In this document: one piece after another, positions 34,185 through 41,684 of the stretch | How positions within the stretch are numbered: position 1 is the first letter of the stretch | How the letters are laid out: every line of letters starts with the position of its first letter | NCBI RefSeq assembly: GCF_029263155.1 | Contig: NZ_JAJCYB010000106.1 | Span: 1-45,681, forward strand | From: Pseudonocardia sp. | Lineage (GTDB): Bacteria; Actinomycetota; Actinomycetes; Mycobacteriales; Pseudonocardiaceae | Direction: 5' to 3' | DNA: 45,681 bases | Notes under the pieces: generated by a model | Told to the model about the DNA's origin: nothing | Database searches by the model: none | Seen by the model: the letters and a program-made list of their open reading frames with translations, nothing else | Program-made: the position numbers and the translations under genes

Positions 34185-34262
34185 GTTGGTCAGGCCGGTG
34201 TGGGCGGCGAGCAACCGCGGCACCGCCGACCCGGTATGCGACACGACCCCGTGCCCGCGTCT
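34185..34262 (-). pseudogene. Remnant of IS1380-type transposase, N-terminal part
   Basis: The minus strand reads RGHGVVSHTGSAVPRLLAAHTGLT, resembling the N-terminal VVSHAG-LL-LA---GLT segment of IS1380-family transposases. The coding frame breaks off at the right end of the IS110-type element. With the remnant at 32262-32428 it marks the gene interrupted by that insertion. Confidence 0.55.
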
Positions 34263-34280
34263 ACGACCTCGTCGACGCTC

Positions 34281-34330
34281 TTGACAGCCCCGTTCTCACG
34301 TTGCATGGTTAACTACATGAGTAACGAACC
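34281..34330 (+). promoter_or_regulatory. Promoter and likely operator of the GntR/ABC operon
   Basis: TTGACA at 34281-34286 is a strong -35-like box. GTTAACT (34308-34314) and AGTAAC (34320-34325) form an imperfect dyad that overlaps the expected -10/start region, and GGTT/AACC flank it. YtrA-type GntR proteins bind such AT-rich dyads next to their own genes. The -10 is not clear. Confidence 0.5.
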
Positions 34331-34348
34331 AACGGACTGGGTGTCGGC

Positions 34349-34711
34349 GTGAGGGACGACGGCCGTCCGCTGTTCGTGCAGATCGCCGAGCAGATCGAGA
34401 CCTCGATCGTCGACGGGTCGCTGGCCGAGGAGGCCCAGGTGCCCTCGACGAACGAGCTCGCGGCCTTCCACCGCATCAATCCGGCCACCGCGGCGAAGGG
34501 CGTGCACCAGCTCGTCGCCGACGGGGTGCTCTACAAGAGACGAGGGATCGGCATGTTCGTCGCCACCGGCGCGCGCACGCTGCTGCTGGACCGCCGGCGC
34601 GAGGAGTTCGCGAAGGCGTACCTGGCCCCGCTGCTGGCGGAGGCCCGCAAGCTCGGCATGGACGCCGAGCAGGTCAAGAAGATGATCGACGTCGCGGGGG
34701 AGGAATCATGA
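34349..34711 (+). CDS. GntR-family repressor, YtrA subfamily
   Basis: This 120-residue protein has a GntR winged helix (LFVQIAEQIETSIVDGSLAEEAQVPSTNELAAFHRINPATAAKGVHQLVADGVLYKRRGIGMFV) and only a short helical tail. The lack of a ligand domain and the adjacent ABC genes place it in the YtrA subfamily. Its stop overlaps the ATPase start (ATGA), so it heads the operon and probably represses it. Confidence 0.9.
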   Translation: MRDDGRPLFVQIAEQIETSIVDGSLAEEAQVPSTNELAAFHRINPATAAKGVHQLVADGVLYKRRGIGMFVATGARTLLLDRRREEFAKAYLAPLLAEARKLGMDAEQVKKMIDVAGEES

Positions 34712-35598
34712 GTGCGATCAGGGCGGTCGGTCTCACGAAGCGCTACGGCGAGGTCGCCGCACTCGACGGGATCGACCTCGAGCTGGCCGAGAACACCGTC
34801 CACGGGCTGCTCGGCCGCAACGGGGCGGGCAAGACCACGCTGATGCAGGTGCTCACCGGGCAGGTCTTCCAGACCTCCGGGAGCGTCGAGATCTTCGGCG
34901 AGGCGCCGCGGGAGAACGTGGGCGTGCTCTCGCGCGTCTGCTTCGTCAAGGAGAGCCAGCGCTACCCCGACGCGTTCCGCGTGTCCCACGCCCTGCGCTC
35001 GGCGGCGCTGCTGTACCCGCACTGGGACGCCGCGTTCGCCGCGGAGCTGGTCGGGGAGTTCGGGCTGCCGGAGCACCAGATGATCAAGAAGCTGTCGCGG
35101 GGCCAGCTCTCGGCGGTCGGGGTGATCATCGGGCTCGCGTCGCGGGCGCCGCTGACCTTCTTCGACGAGCCTTACCTCGGGCTCGACGCCGTCGCCCGCC
35201 AGCTGTTCTACGACCGGCTGCTCGCCGACTACGCGGAGCACCCGCGCACCGTGGTGCTCTCCACGCACCTGATCGACGAGGTCAGCGACCTCGTGGAGCA
35301 CGTCGTGCTGATCGACCGCGGTCGCGTGCTGCTCGACGACGCCGCCGACGCGCTGCGCGACAGCGCGGTCACCGTCAGCGGCCCGACCGACGCCGTGGAG
35401 CGGTTCGTCGCCGGGCGCGCCGAGCTGCACCGCGAGCAGCTCGGCGGGTTCCTGCGGGTCACGGTCACCGGTTCGCCGGAACCGGCCGTCGACGCGCCGG
35501 AGCTGCGGTTCGAGCCGGTCTCGCTGCAGCAGCTCGTCGTCCGCACGACGCAGGCCCGGCCGGTGGGAGCCGGCGCGGCCCCGGGGGAGTTCTCATGA
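34708..35598 (+). CDS. ABC transporter ATP-binding protein
   Basis: This 296-residue ATPase has Walker A GRNGAGKTTLM near residue 36, signature LSRGQLSAVGV, Walker B LTFFDEPYLGLD and an H-loop STHLIDE. The C-terminal 80 residues are an extension (VSGPTDAVERFVAGRAEL). The family works with a membrane partner to export or sense a cell-envelope-active compound. Overlaps on both sides (ATGA) show a tight operon. Confidence 0.9.
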   Translation: MSAIRAVGLTKRYGEVAALDGIDLELAENTVHGLLGRNGAGKTTLMQVLTGQVFQTSGSVEIFGEAPRENVGVLSRVCFVKESQRYPDAFRVSHALRSAALLYPHWDAAFAAELVGEFGLPEHQMIKKLSRGQLSAVGVIIGLASRAPLTFFDEPYLGLDAVARQLFYDRLLADYAEHPRTVVLSTHLIDEVSDLVEHVVLIDRGRVLLDDAADALRDSAVTVSGPTDAVERFVAGRAELHREQLGGFLRVTVTGSPEPAVDAPELRFEPVSLQQLVVRTTQARPVGAGAAPGEFS

Positions 35599-36272
35599 CA
35601 CGCATCGTCGACGTCGCCCGTCTCCAGCTGATGGACGGGCGCAAGGCCGTCGGGCTTCCGCTCGGGATCATGGCGACGGTGCTGGCCCTGAACGTCGCGA
35701 TCGCGTTCATCGCCAGTTCCGGCGACCTGTCCACCGGCGGCGTGAGCGCGATCTACGTCGTGGTGGCCATCGGGCAGATCCAGGTCATCACCCAGTTCTT
35801 CCCGTTCGCGCTGGGCCTCGGGGTCACCCGCAAGGAGTTCTACGCCGCGGCCCTGCTCTACGCGCTGGTCCAGGCGATGGCCTTCGGCCTGGTCCTGGCC
35901 GCGGGCCTCGCGATCGAGCGGGCCACCGGGGGGTGGGGTGTCGGGCTGGGCTTCTTCCGGTTCGGGGCACCCGAGAACCTGCTGCTCGCCTGGCTGGTCT
36001 TCGCGGCGGTGCTGCTCGGCTGCTCGGCGGTGGGTCTGGGGTTCGGGGTCGTGTTCAAGCGGTGGGGCCAGCTGGGCGTGTATGCGGTGCTGATCGGTCT
36101 CGCGGTGGTCCTCGTCGGGGCGATGGCCGTCATCGGGTGGCAGGGCTGGTGGCCGCAGGTGTTCTCGGCGCTGGGTGACCAGCCGCCCGCGGCCGCCGTG
36201 GTCTACCCGCTGCTGCTCGCGCTGCTGGTCGGCGGCGCCGGGTGGCTCGGGCTGCGCCGGGCCACACCCTGA
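35595..36272 (+). CDS. ABC transporter membrane protein
   Basis: This 225-residue protein has six predicted membrane segments, including LPLGIMATVLALNVAIAFIAS, IYVVVAIGQIQVITQFFPFALGLGVTRKEFYAAALLYALV and LLAWLVFAAVLLGCSAVGLGFGVVF. It starts four bases inside the ATPase gene. It has no recognisable substrate motif and is called from context. It is convergent, 3 bases apart, with the TIGR03943 gene. Confidence 0.82.
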   Translation: MTRIVDVARLQLMDGRKAVGLPLGIMATVLALNVAIAFIASSGDLSTGGVSAIYVVVAIGQIQVITQFFPFALGLGVTRKEFYAAALLYALVQAMAFGLVLAAGLAIERATGGWGVGLGFFRFGAPENLLLAWLVFAAVLLGCSAVGLGFGVVFKRWGQLGVYAVLIGLAVVLVGAMAVIGWQGWWPQVFSALGDQPPAAAVVYPLLLALLVGGAGWLGLRRATP

Positions 36273-36275
36273 CCG

Positions 36276-36971
36276 TCAGTACTCGTAGGGGTCCGGCGGG
36301 GCCGCCACGACCTCAACGGCCGCCACCGTCATCGCCGGGACGTACCCGGTGGCGGCGGTGGCGCTGCCGGTCTGCACGGTGCCGCGGACCCGCAGCCAGG
36401 TGTCCGGCGGCGGATCGCCCAGGTCGCCGACGAGCCGTACCCGGTTGGGGCGGGCGTCGGCCGCGCAGCAGGCGATCGTGAGGCGGGCCAGCTCCACGGC
36501 CGCGCCGCGGCGGACCGTGAAGCCGGTGAGCGTCACCTCGCGGCCGTCCAGCGAGCCCGAGCGGTCCCACGCGGCACGTTGCACGAACTCCGCGACGGTC
36601 AGCTCGGGCTCGGCCGGCAGCGGCGCGAACACGTCGCCGTCCTGCACCACGGCGTTGCGGGCACCGGCGCGGGCCACCGAGTCGGCGCCCAGCGCGGGCG
36701 GGGCGACCAGCGCGATGACCAGCACCGGGGCGAGCAGCAGCCACGGCACGTGCCGCTCGGCGGCGCCGTGGTCGTGGTCGTCGGCCGGGGCGTCGCCGCG
36801 CAGGTCCCGCACCAGCGCCACCACGGCCAGTGCGACGATGACCGCCCCCGCCGCGACCAGCAGCCAGCGGTGCGAGGGCTTGACGTAGCGCAGGTATGTG
36901 TCGTCGGCGGCGATCCGCAGCAGCGCACCGCCCAGCAGCACCAGCAGCACGTGCTGGGTGTCGCGCCTCAC
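36276..36971 (-). CDS. TIGR03943-family membrane protein, permease partner
   Basis: This 231-residue protein has membrane segments at about residues 8-24, 38-54 and 74-92, separated by a His/Asp-rich cytosolic loop (DDHDHG, residues 64-69). A soluble C-terminal domain of about 130 residues follows with IACCAADARPNRVRLVGD, the Cys pair typical of TIGR03943 proteins. The GTG overlaps the stop of the permease gene (GTGA). The pair is widespread in actinobacteria, but its substrate is not established. Confidence 0.85.
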   Translation of the reverse strand: MRRDTQHVLLVLLGGALLRIAADDTYLRYVKPSHRWLLVAAGAVIVALAVVALVRDLRGDAPADDHDHGAAERHVPWLLLAPVLVIALVAPPALGADSVARAGARNAVVQDGDVFAPLPAEPELTVAEFVQRAAWDRSGSLDGREVTLTGFTVRRGAAVELARLTIACCAADARPNRVRLVGDLGDPPPDTWLRVRGTVQTGSATAATGYVPAMTVAAVEVVAAPPDPYEY

Positions 36972-37948
36972 GGCAGGATCACCGACCCGGCGGCGCACGC
37001 GCAGAGGATCGCGACGACGAACGTGACCGGGGCGAAGCGGGCCGCGAACGCCCGCCCGAACGTGCCGGCCTGCAGCGCGATCAGCTTGACGTCCACCGCG
37101 GGGCCGACCACGAGGAAGACCAGCCGCGGCAGCAGCGGAAGCATCGACAGCGACGCGGCGACGAACGCATCGGCCTCGCTGCACAGCGCCAGCACCACCG
37201 CGAGCACGGCCATGACGACGATCGCGAGCAGCAGCTGCCCGGCCAGCGCGTCCATCCACTCCGGTGGCACGAGCACCGACAGCGCCGCGGCGGTGGCCGC
37301 GCCGAGCACCAGGAAGCCCCCCGCGGACACGAGGTCGTGGCGCGCGGTCTCGGCGAGCACCGCCCACCGGCCGGCGCCCCCGGTGGTGGGCGCGGAGCGC
37401 CGGGCCCGGTCGGCGATCCACTCCGCCCGCCCGGCCCGCTGCCACAGCCAGCCCATCACGCACGCCGTGGCGAGCGACCCGGCGAACCGGGCGGCCACCA
37501 TCCGCGGCTCACCGGGGAACGCGACGGCCGTGGCCACCAGCACGACCGGGTTGATCGCGGGTGCGGCGAGCAGGAACGTCAGCGCCGCGGCGTCGGGCAC
37601 GCCCTGCCCGATCAGCCGCCGTGCCACCGGCACCGAGGCGCACTCGCAGCCCGGCAGCACCAGCCCGGCCGCGCCGGCCACGGGAACCGCGGCGGCCGGG
37701 CGGCTCGGGAGCGCCCGGCGCAGCGCAGCCGGGGACACGAACGCCGCGATCACCCCCGACAGCAGCACCCCGAACACGAGGAACGGCAGCGCCTGCACGC
37801 AGACGGCGACGAACACGGTGGCCGCCGTGCGCAGCGCCGGCGCCGCCGCGACCTCGGTGAGCAGCGGCCGGGCCAGGATCGCGAGCACCAGGACCGCGCA
37901 GAACACGTGCAGCGAGGTGATGCGGGAGGCCCGCACGGCGGTGGTCAC
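36968..37948 (-). CDS. DUF318/UPF0718-type permease
   Basis: This protein of about 326 residues has at least eight membrane segments. GLVLPGCECASVPVARRLIGQGVPDAAALTFLLAAPAINPVVLV is the family's Cys-containing repeat; the second copy is LALCSEADAFVAASLSMLP. GTG 37948 was chosen; GTG 37936 is possible. The upstream in-frame part lies over palindromic repeats and the next gene and is not coding. The role may be metal or small-ion transport; this is inference. Confidence 0.83.
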   Translation of the reverse strand: MTTAVRASRITSLHVFCAVLVLAILARPLLTEVAAAPALRTAATVFVAVCVQALPFLVFGVLLSGVIAAFVSPAALRRALPSRPAAAVPVAGAAGLVLPGCECASVPVARRLIGQGVPDAAALTFLLAAPAINPVVLVATAVAFPGEPRMVAARFAGSLATACVMGWLWQRAGRAEWIADRARRSAPTTGGAGRWAVLAETARHDLVSAGGFLVLGAATAAALSVLVPPEWMDALAGQLLLAIVVMAVLAVVLALCSEADAFVAASLSMLPLLPRLVFLVVGPAVDVKLIALQAGTFGRAFAARFAPVTFVVAILCACAAGSVILP

Positions 37949-38063
37949 GACCGCGCATGCTGCCAGCCCGCCCGCGGCGCCGGGCCCGAATGCGCACACT
38001 GCCCCGGCCGTGGCGCCAGCCACCCACCCCCGCGACGTTGCGCCTCGCCGCCACAGCCAGGTT

Positions 38064-38114
38064 GCAGTGGAGCCACCCCACTGCAGTGTCGCCGCAGTGA
38101 AGCCACCCCACTGC
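38064..38114. repeat. Pair of 21-bp palindromic repeats
   Basis: Two copies, 38064-38084 and 38094-38114, differ at one base. The first has the ends GCAGTGG and CCACTGC around a short centre; in the second the outer arms are GCAGTG and CACTGC. They lie 9 bases apart between divergent genes. They could be a dispersed intergenic repeat family or a regulator site. Confidence 0.7.
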
Positions 38115-38227
38115 GACCCGGAGGACCCCAGGTGCGGGTTCGGGGTGCTGTAGGACGTCGCGCAACTGCGGGGAGGGGGCGCGGGGGCCGGGTGGACATC
38201 GATCTCGGCCCCCGACAGGGTGGGCCG

Positions 38228-39316
38228 GTGCACTTCACCTACGACGCACTGCCCGGCCGCGTGGTATTCGGGGCCGGCGCGGCGCGCACGGAGCTGGCCG
38301 CGGAGATCGACAGGCTCGGGGCGACGAGGGTCCTGCTGATCGCCTCGGAGCGTGACGCCGGCCGCGTACGGATCATCACCGATCCTCTCGCCGGCCGGGT
38401 CGCGGCCACGTTCACCGCCGTGCGCGAGCACGTCCCGGTGGCCACGGCCGACGCGGCGCGGGCGGCCGCCGTCGGGGCCGATGCGGTGCTCTGCATCGGG
38501 GGCGGATCCACCATCGGGGCCGCGAAGGCCGTGGCCCTGACCACGCGGCTGCCCATCGTCGCCGTCCCCACCACGTACGCCGGATCCGAGGTCACCCCGA
38601 TCTGGGGGCTGTCGGAGGACGGGGTCAAGACCACCGGTGTGGACCTCGCGGTGCTGCCGCGCACCGTCGTCTACGACCCGGAGCTGACGGCCACGCTGCC
38701 GCCCGAGCTGGCCGCGGCGAGCGCGCTCAACGCGATGGCGCACTGCGTCGAGGCGTTCTGGGCGCCGCGCCGCAACCCGGTGAGCAGCGTCCTGGCGGAG
38801 GAGGGGGTGCGGGTGCTCGCCGCCGGGCTGCGGGACGGCGATCCCGCGGACCTGCTCCGGGGCGCCTACCTCGCCGGCACCGCCTTCGCCGCGGCCGGTT
38901 CGGGCCTGCACCACAAGCTCGCCCACGTGCTGGGCGGCCTGGGCCTGCCGCACGCCCGCACGCACGCGACCGTCCTGCCGCACGTACTGGCGTTCAACGC
39001 TGCGGGTTCTCCGGAGGCCACCACCCGCATCGCCCGCGCGCTGGGGTGTGCCGACGCCGTGGCCGGGTTGCGGGCGTTGACCGACGCGGCGGGCGTCCCG
39101 CGCGGGCTCCGGGAGCTGGGGCTGCGGGCCGACCAGCTCGACGAGGTGGCGGCGCGCACCGAGGCGGTCGTGCCGGCGGACAACCCGGTGCCCGTCGGGG
39201 GTGGGGCGCTGCGGCGGCTGGTGCAACTGGCGTGGGAGGGGGCGGGGTGGGAGGGGGCGGCCGGGCCCACGGCGAGCGCGAGCAGCCCGGCAGTCGCCGA
39301 TGCGCCCACGCGGTGA
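38228..39316 (+). CDS. Maleylacetate reductase (iron-containing alcohol dehydrogenase family)
   Basis: This 362-residue protein reduces maleylacetate to 3-oxoadipate with NAD(P)H, at the end of hydroxyquinol, chlorocatechol or resorcinol pathways. The GGGSTIGAAKAVAL nucleotide motif, VPTTYAGSEVTPIWG, NAMAHCVEAFWAPRRNP and GLHHKLAHVLGGLGLPHARTHATVLPHV identify this branch of the Fe-ADH family. GTG 38228 gives HFTYDALPGRVVFGAGA at the N-terminus; GTG 38192 is an alternative. No hydroxyquinol dioxygenase gene is adjacent. Confidence 0.88.
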   Translation: MHFTYDALPGRVVFGAGAARTELAAEIDRLGATRVLLIASERDAGRVRIITDPLAGRVAATFTAVREHVPVATADAARAAAVGADAVLCIGGGSTIGAAKAVALTTRLPIVAVPTTYAGSEVTPIWGLSEDGVKTTGVDLAVLPRTVVYDPELTATLPPELAAASALNAMAHCVEAFWAPRRNPVSSVLAEEGVRVLAAGLRDGDPADLLRGAYLAGTAFAAAGSGLHHKLAHVLGGLGLPHARTHATVLPHVLAFNAAGSPEATTRIARALGCADAVAGLRALTDAAGVPRGLRELGLRADQLDEVAARTEAVVPADNPVPVGGGALRRLVQLAWEGAGWEGAAGPTASASSPAVADAPTR

Positions 39317-39352
39317 GGGCGGCCGGCGGGCTCGACCGCCGGGTACGGCGGG

Positions 39353-40243
39353 TCAGCGCGGAGTGCCGAACACCTGCGTCCAGTAGACGCCGTACTCCCC
39401 GCCCTCGACGCGGCCCACGCCGATCTGGGTGAGCTCCCCGTCGAGGATGTTGGCGCGGTGGCCCGGGCTGTCCATCCAGCCGCGCACGACCTCGGCCGCG
39501 GTGCGCTGGCCGGCCGCGATGTTCTCGGCGACCTTGCGGTAGGGATAGCCGGCGGCCACGGCGCGGTCCCAGACCTGCGCGCCGTCCGGGTTCTCGTGGG
39601 CGAAGAAGCCGCGGCGCACCATGTCCGCGGTGTGCGCGTGCGCGGCGCGGGTCAGCCGGACGTCCACGGCGAGCCCGCCCAGGCCATGCCGGGCACGTTC
39701 GGCGTTGGTGGCGGCGACGACCTCGTCGACGGGCGGGTCCCCGCGGGAGGCACCCGCGCCGGGTCCGGCCGGGGTGCCCGTGCCGTCGTCGTCGACCTGC
39801 ACCCCGAAGTCGCGGGCGAGCCCGGCGAGCCCGTCGGAGTAGCCCTGGCCGATCGCCCGCACCCGCCAGGCCCCGGCGCGCGGGTAGATCTCGGCCAGCA
39901 GCAGCGCGGCCTCGGGCCCGAGTGCGGGCAGGCGGGCGAAGGGCCGCCCGTCCGGGCCGGCGAGGGTGGCACGCGGGCCCGCACCGGACGGGCCGTCCGG
40001 GCTGGCGACCACCACGACCCGTTCCGCGCCCGCTCGCAGCCGGGCCGGGGTCACCTCCACGCGGCCCGGCGCCACCGAGACCCCGGGTGCGCGGGGAGCG
40101 TTGTAGAACACGAAGTCGCCGTCCCCGCCGACCTTGCCTCCGGAGCCGAGGACCAGCGCCGACAGGTCGTACCCCCCGTCGAGGCGGACGGCGACGGCGG
40201 CCCCGGGCAGCGGGGTGTTCGCGCCGGCGACGAGCTCGATCAC
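39353..40243 (-). CDS. TerD-CAP (SCP/PR1) domain fusion
   Basis: This 296-residue protein joins two domains. Residues 1-155 are a TerD domain (LVAGANTPLPGAAVAVRLDG; GDGDFVFYNAPRAPGVSV; LLAEIYPRAGAWRVRAIGQGYSDGLAGLARDFGV), a fold that binds calcium. Residues 170-296 are a CAP domain (VVAATNAERARHGLGGLAVDVRL; RRGFFAHENPDGAQVWDRA; GWMDSPGHRANIL; YWTQVFG). CAP domains are usually secreted, but no signal peptide precedes the TerD part. GTG 40243 is the start that begins exactly at the TerD domain. Confidence 0.82.
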   Translation of the reverse strand: MIELVAGANTPLPGAAVAVRLDGGYDLSALVLGSGGKVGGDGDFVFYNAPRAPGVSVAPGRVEVTPARLRAGAERVVVVASPDGPSGAGPRATLAGPDGRPFARLPALGPEAALLLAEIYPRAGAWRVRAIGQGYSDGLAGLARDFGVQVDDDGTGTPAGPGAGASRGDPPVDEVVAATNAERARHGLGGLAVDVRLTRAAHAHTADMVRRGFFAHENPDGAQVWDRAVAAGYPYRKVAENIAAGQRTAAEVVRGWMDSPGHRANILDGELTQIGVGRVEGGEYGVYWTQVFGTPR

Positions 40244-40406
40244 GCACCGACAACTCGCCGCCGGTCCCGCGGGTTCCCGGGGCGTCCACCGGGTGCGCTC
40301 CGGTCGTGGTTCGGGCCGGACGGCCGGCCATGGCGCGCGGCGGTGGTCGATGTGGGCCGGAACCGATCGGCTCGGCAAGTAGGCTCGGACCGGAGGCAGG
40401 TGGGTG

Positions 40407-41174
40407 ATGAGCAGCATCGAACGGACCGGAGGCGTCCAGTCGCTGGACCGCGCTTTCGGCCTGCTCGAACACATGGCCGCGGCCGGGGGTGACGTCGCGC
40501 TGTCCGAACTGGCCACGAGCTCCGGCCTGCCGCTGCCCACGATCCACCGCCTCATCCGCACGCTGGTCGGGTCGGGCTACGTGCGGCAGCTCCCGTCGCG
40601 GCGCTACGCGTTGGGACCCCGGCTGATCGGTCTGGGGGACGCCGCATCGCGGATGCTGGGCTCGTGGGCGCAGCCGCAGCTCGCCGGGCTCGTCGACGCC
40701 GTGGGGGAGACCGCCAACATGGCGATGCTCGACGGCGACGCGGTCGTCTACGTGGCGCAGGTGCCCTCCAGGCACTCGATGCGGATGTTCACCGAGGTGG
40801 GCAGGCGGGTGCCGGCGCACTGCACCGGGGTCGGCAAGGTGCTGCTCGCGCAGCTGCCGGTCGCCGAGGTGCTCGCGCTGGTCGGGCGGGCGGGGCTGGT
40901 GGCGCAGACCCCGCACACCATCACCGACCCCGAGCGGCTGCTCCGCGAGCTGGAGAAGATCGGCGAGCAGGGCTACGCCGTCGACGACGCGGAGCAGGAG
41001 CTGGGCGTGCGCTGCGTCGCGGTGGCCGTACCCGGCGGGCCGTCGATGACGGCACTGTCGATCTCGGGCCCGGAGACCCGGGTGACCTGGACCGCGGTCG
41101 AGAAGATCACGCCGTTGCTGCACGCCGCGGCCGCGGCCCTCGCGGGTGAACTGTCGGGGAGGGCCGTGCCGTGA
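40407..41174 (+). CDS. IclR-family transcriptional regulator
   Basis: This protein of about 255 residues has an N-terminal winged helix (GVQSLDRAFGLLEHMAAAGGDVALSELATSSGLPLPTIHRLIRTLVGSGYVRQLPSRRYALGPRL) and a C-terminal IclR effector domain (VGRRVPAHCTGVGKVLLAQLP; GYAVDDAEQELGVRCVAVAVPG). ATG 40407 or GTG 40404 can start it; GGAGG lies upstream. It is divergent from the TerD-CAP gene. The controlled pathway is not clear. Confidence 0.9.
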   Translation: MSSIERTGGVQSLDRAFGLLEHMAAAGGDVALSELATSSGLPLPTIHRLIRTLVGSGYVRQLPSRRYALGPRLIGLGDAASRMLGSWAQPQLAGLVDAVGETANMAMLDGDAVVYVAQVPSRHSMRMFTEVGRRVPAHCTGVGKVLLAQLPVAEVLALVGRAGLVAQTPHTITDPERLLRELEKIGEQGYAVDDAEQELGVRCVAVAVPGGPSMTALSISGPETRVTWTAVEKITPLLHAAAAALAGELSGRAVP

Positions 41175-41684
41175 ACAGCGAACATCTCGTGCGGTGCGCC
41201 GACGGGTTCCGCGGTACCCGGCCGCCCCGCTGACCCCGCGCCCCGCCGCCCCGATTCACGCGCACCCACACCCCGACTCGCGTGGCGGCTCCGCGAGTCG
41301 GGGTCCCCGTGTGCGCGAGTCGGGGTCTCCGTGTGCGCGAGTCGGGGTCTCCGTGCGCGCGAGTCGCGGTCAGCGGTGCTCGCGGTGCCACCTGCGCAGC
41401 CGCACGAGTGCCACGACGCTGAGCGGCAGCACGGCCGGTCTCGGGCGCTTCCGACCCCAGCACGTCGATCTCGTCGACGAACAGCACGCAGGGCGTGTCC
41501 CGCCGACGTCGGCGACGCGCAGGCCGGGCGTTCCGCGCGTCCTCGGCAGCGGCTTCGGGGCTGGAACCGGGGGGCGATCGCGGGTCCGCGTCGACCGCGG
41601 CCAGGAGGCCGGCGAGCGGGCGTCGTCGGACACCCGGGTACCGCCGTCGCAGCGGGGCTGCGTCCCCGGTGGTAGGACGGGTCC
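41175..41684. repeat. Non-coding region with 22-bp tandem repeats and a hairpin
   Basis: No intact gene is present. Three full 22-bp units of GCGCGAGTCGGGGTCTCCGTGT lie at 41291-41356, with a degenerate fourth to about 41378. An inverted copy upstream, ACCCCGACTCGCG (41270-41282), pairs perfectly with CGCGAGTCGGGGT (41292-41304) and could end the iclR transcript. The part from about 41400 to 41520 holds an AAA-like remnant on the other strand. Confidence 0.7.
41420..41505 (-). pseudogene. Fragment resembling an AAA+ ATPase Walker B segment
   Basis: The minus strand reads DTPCVLFVDEIDVLGSEAPE, which looks like the Walker B strand of an AAA+ or FtsH/CDC48-type ATPase. It lacks Walker A and sensor motifs, and the frame upstream is Arg-rich and does not look coding. 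It may be a short relic. The match is to a short motif, so confidence is low. Confidence 0.35.

Larger units (their letters stand above)
32429..34186 (+). mobile_element. IS110/IS1111-type insertion sequence (ends approximate)
   Basis: The element carries one transposase gene with a short left flank (about 90 bases) and a long non-coding right part (about 290 bases). Ends were placed where the flanking IS1380-like coding remnant stops and resumes, so they are accurate only to about 10 bases. No long terminal inverted repeats or target duplication are visible, as expected for this family. A long right non-coding part is the arrangement of the IS1111 group. Confidence 0.7.

Noticed and set aside
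36896..38227. Long plus-strand open frame leading into maleylacetate reductase.
   Set aside because: It is low-complexity His/Arg/Gly sequence opposite the permease genes; the reductase starts at 38228 or 38192.
41291..41378. Regular short repeats that could suggest a CRISPR array.
   Set aside because: Units are directly adjacent 22-bp tandem copies with no unique spacers and no cas genes nearby.
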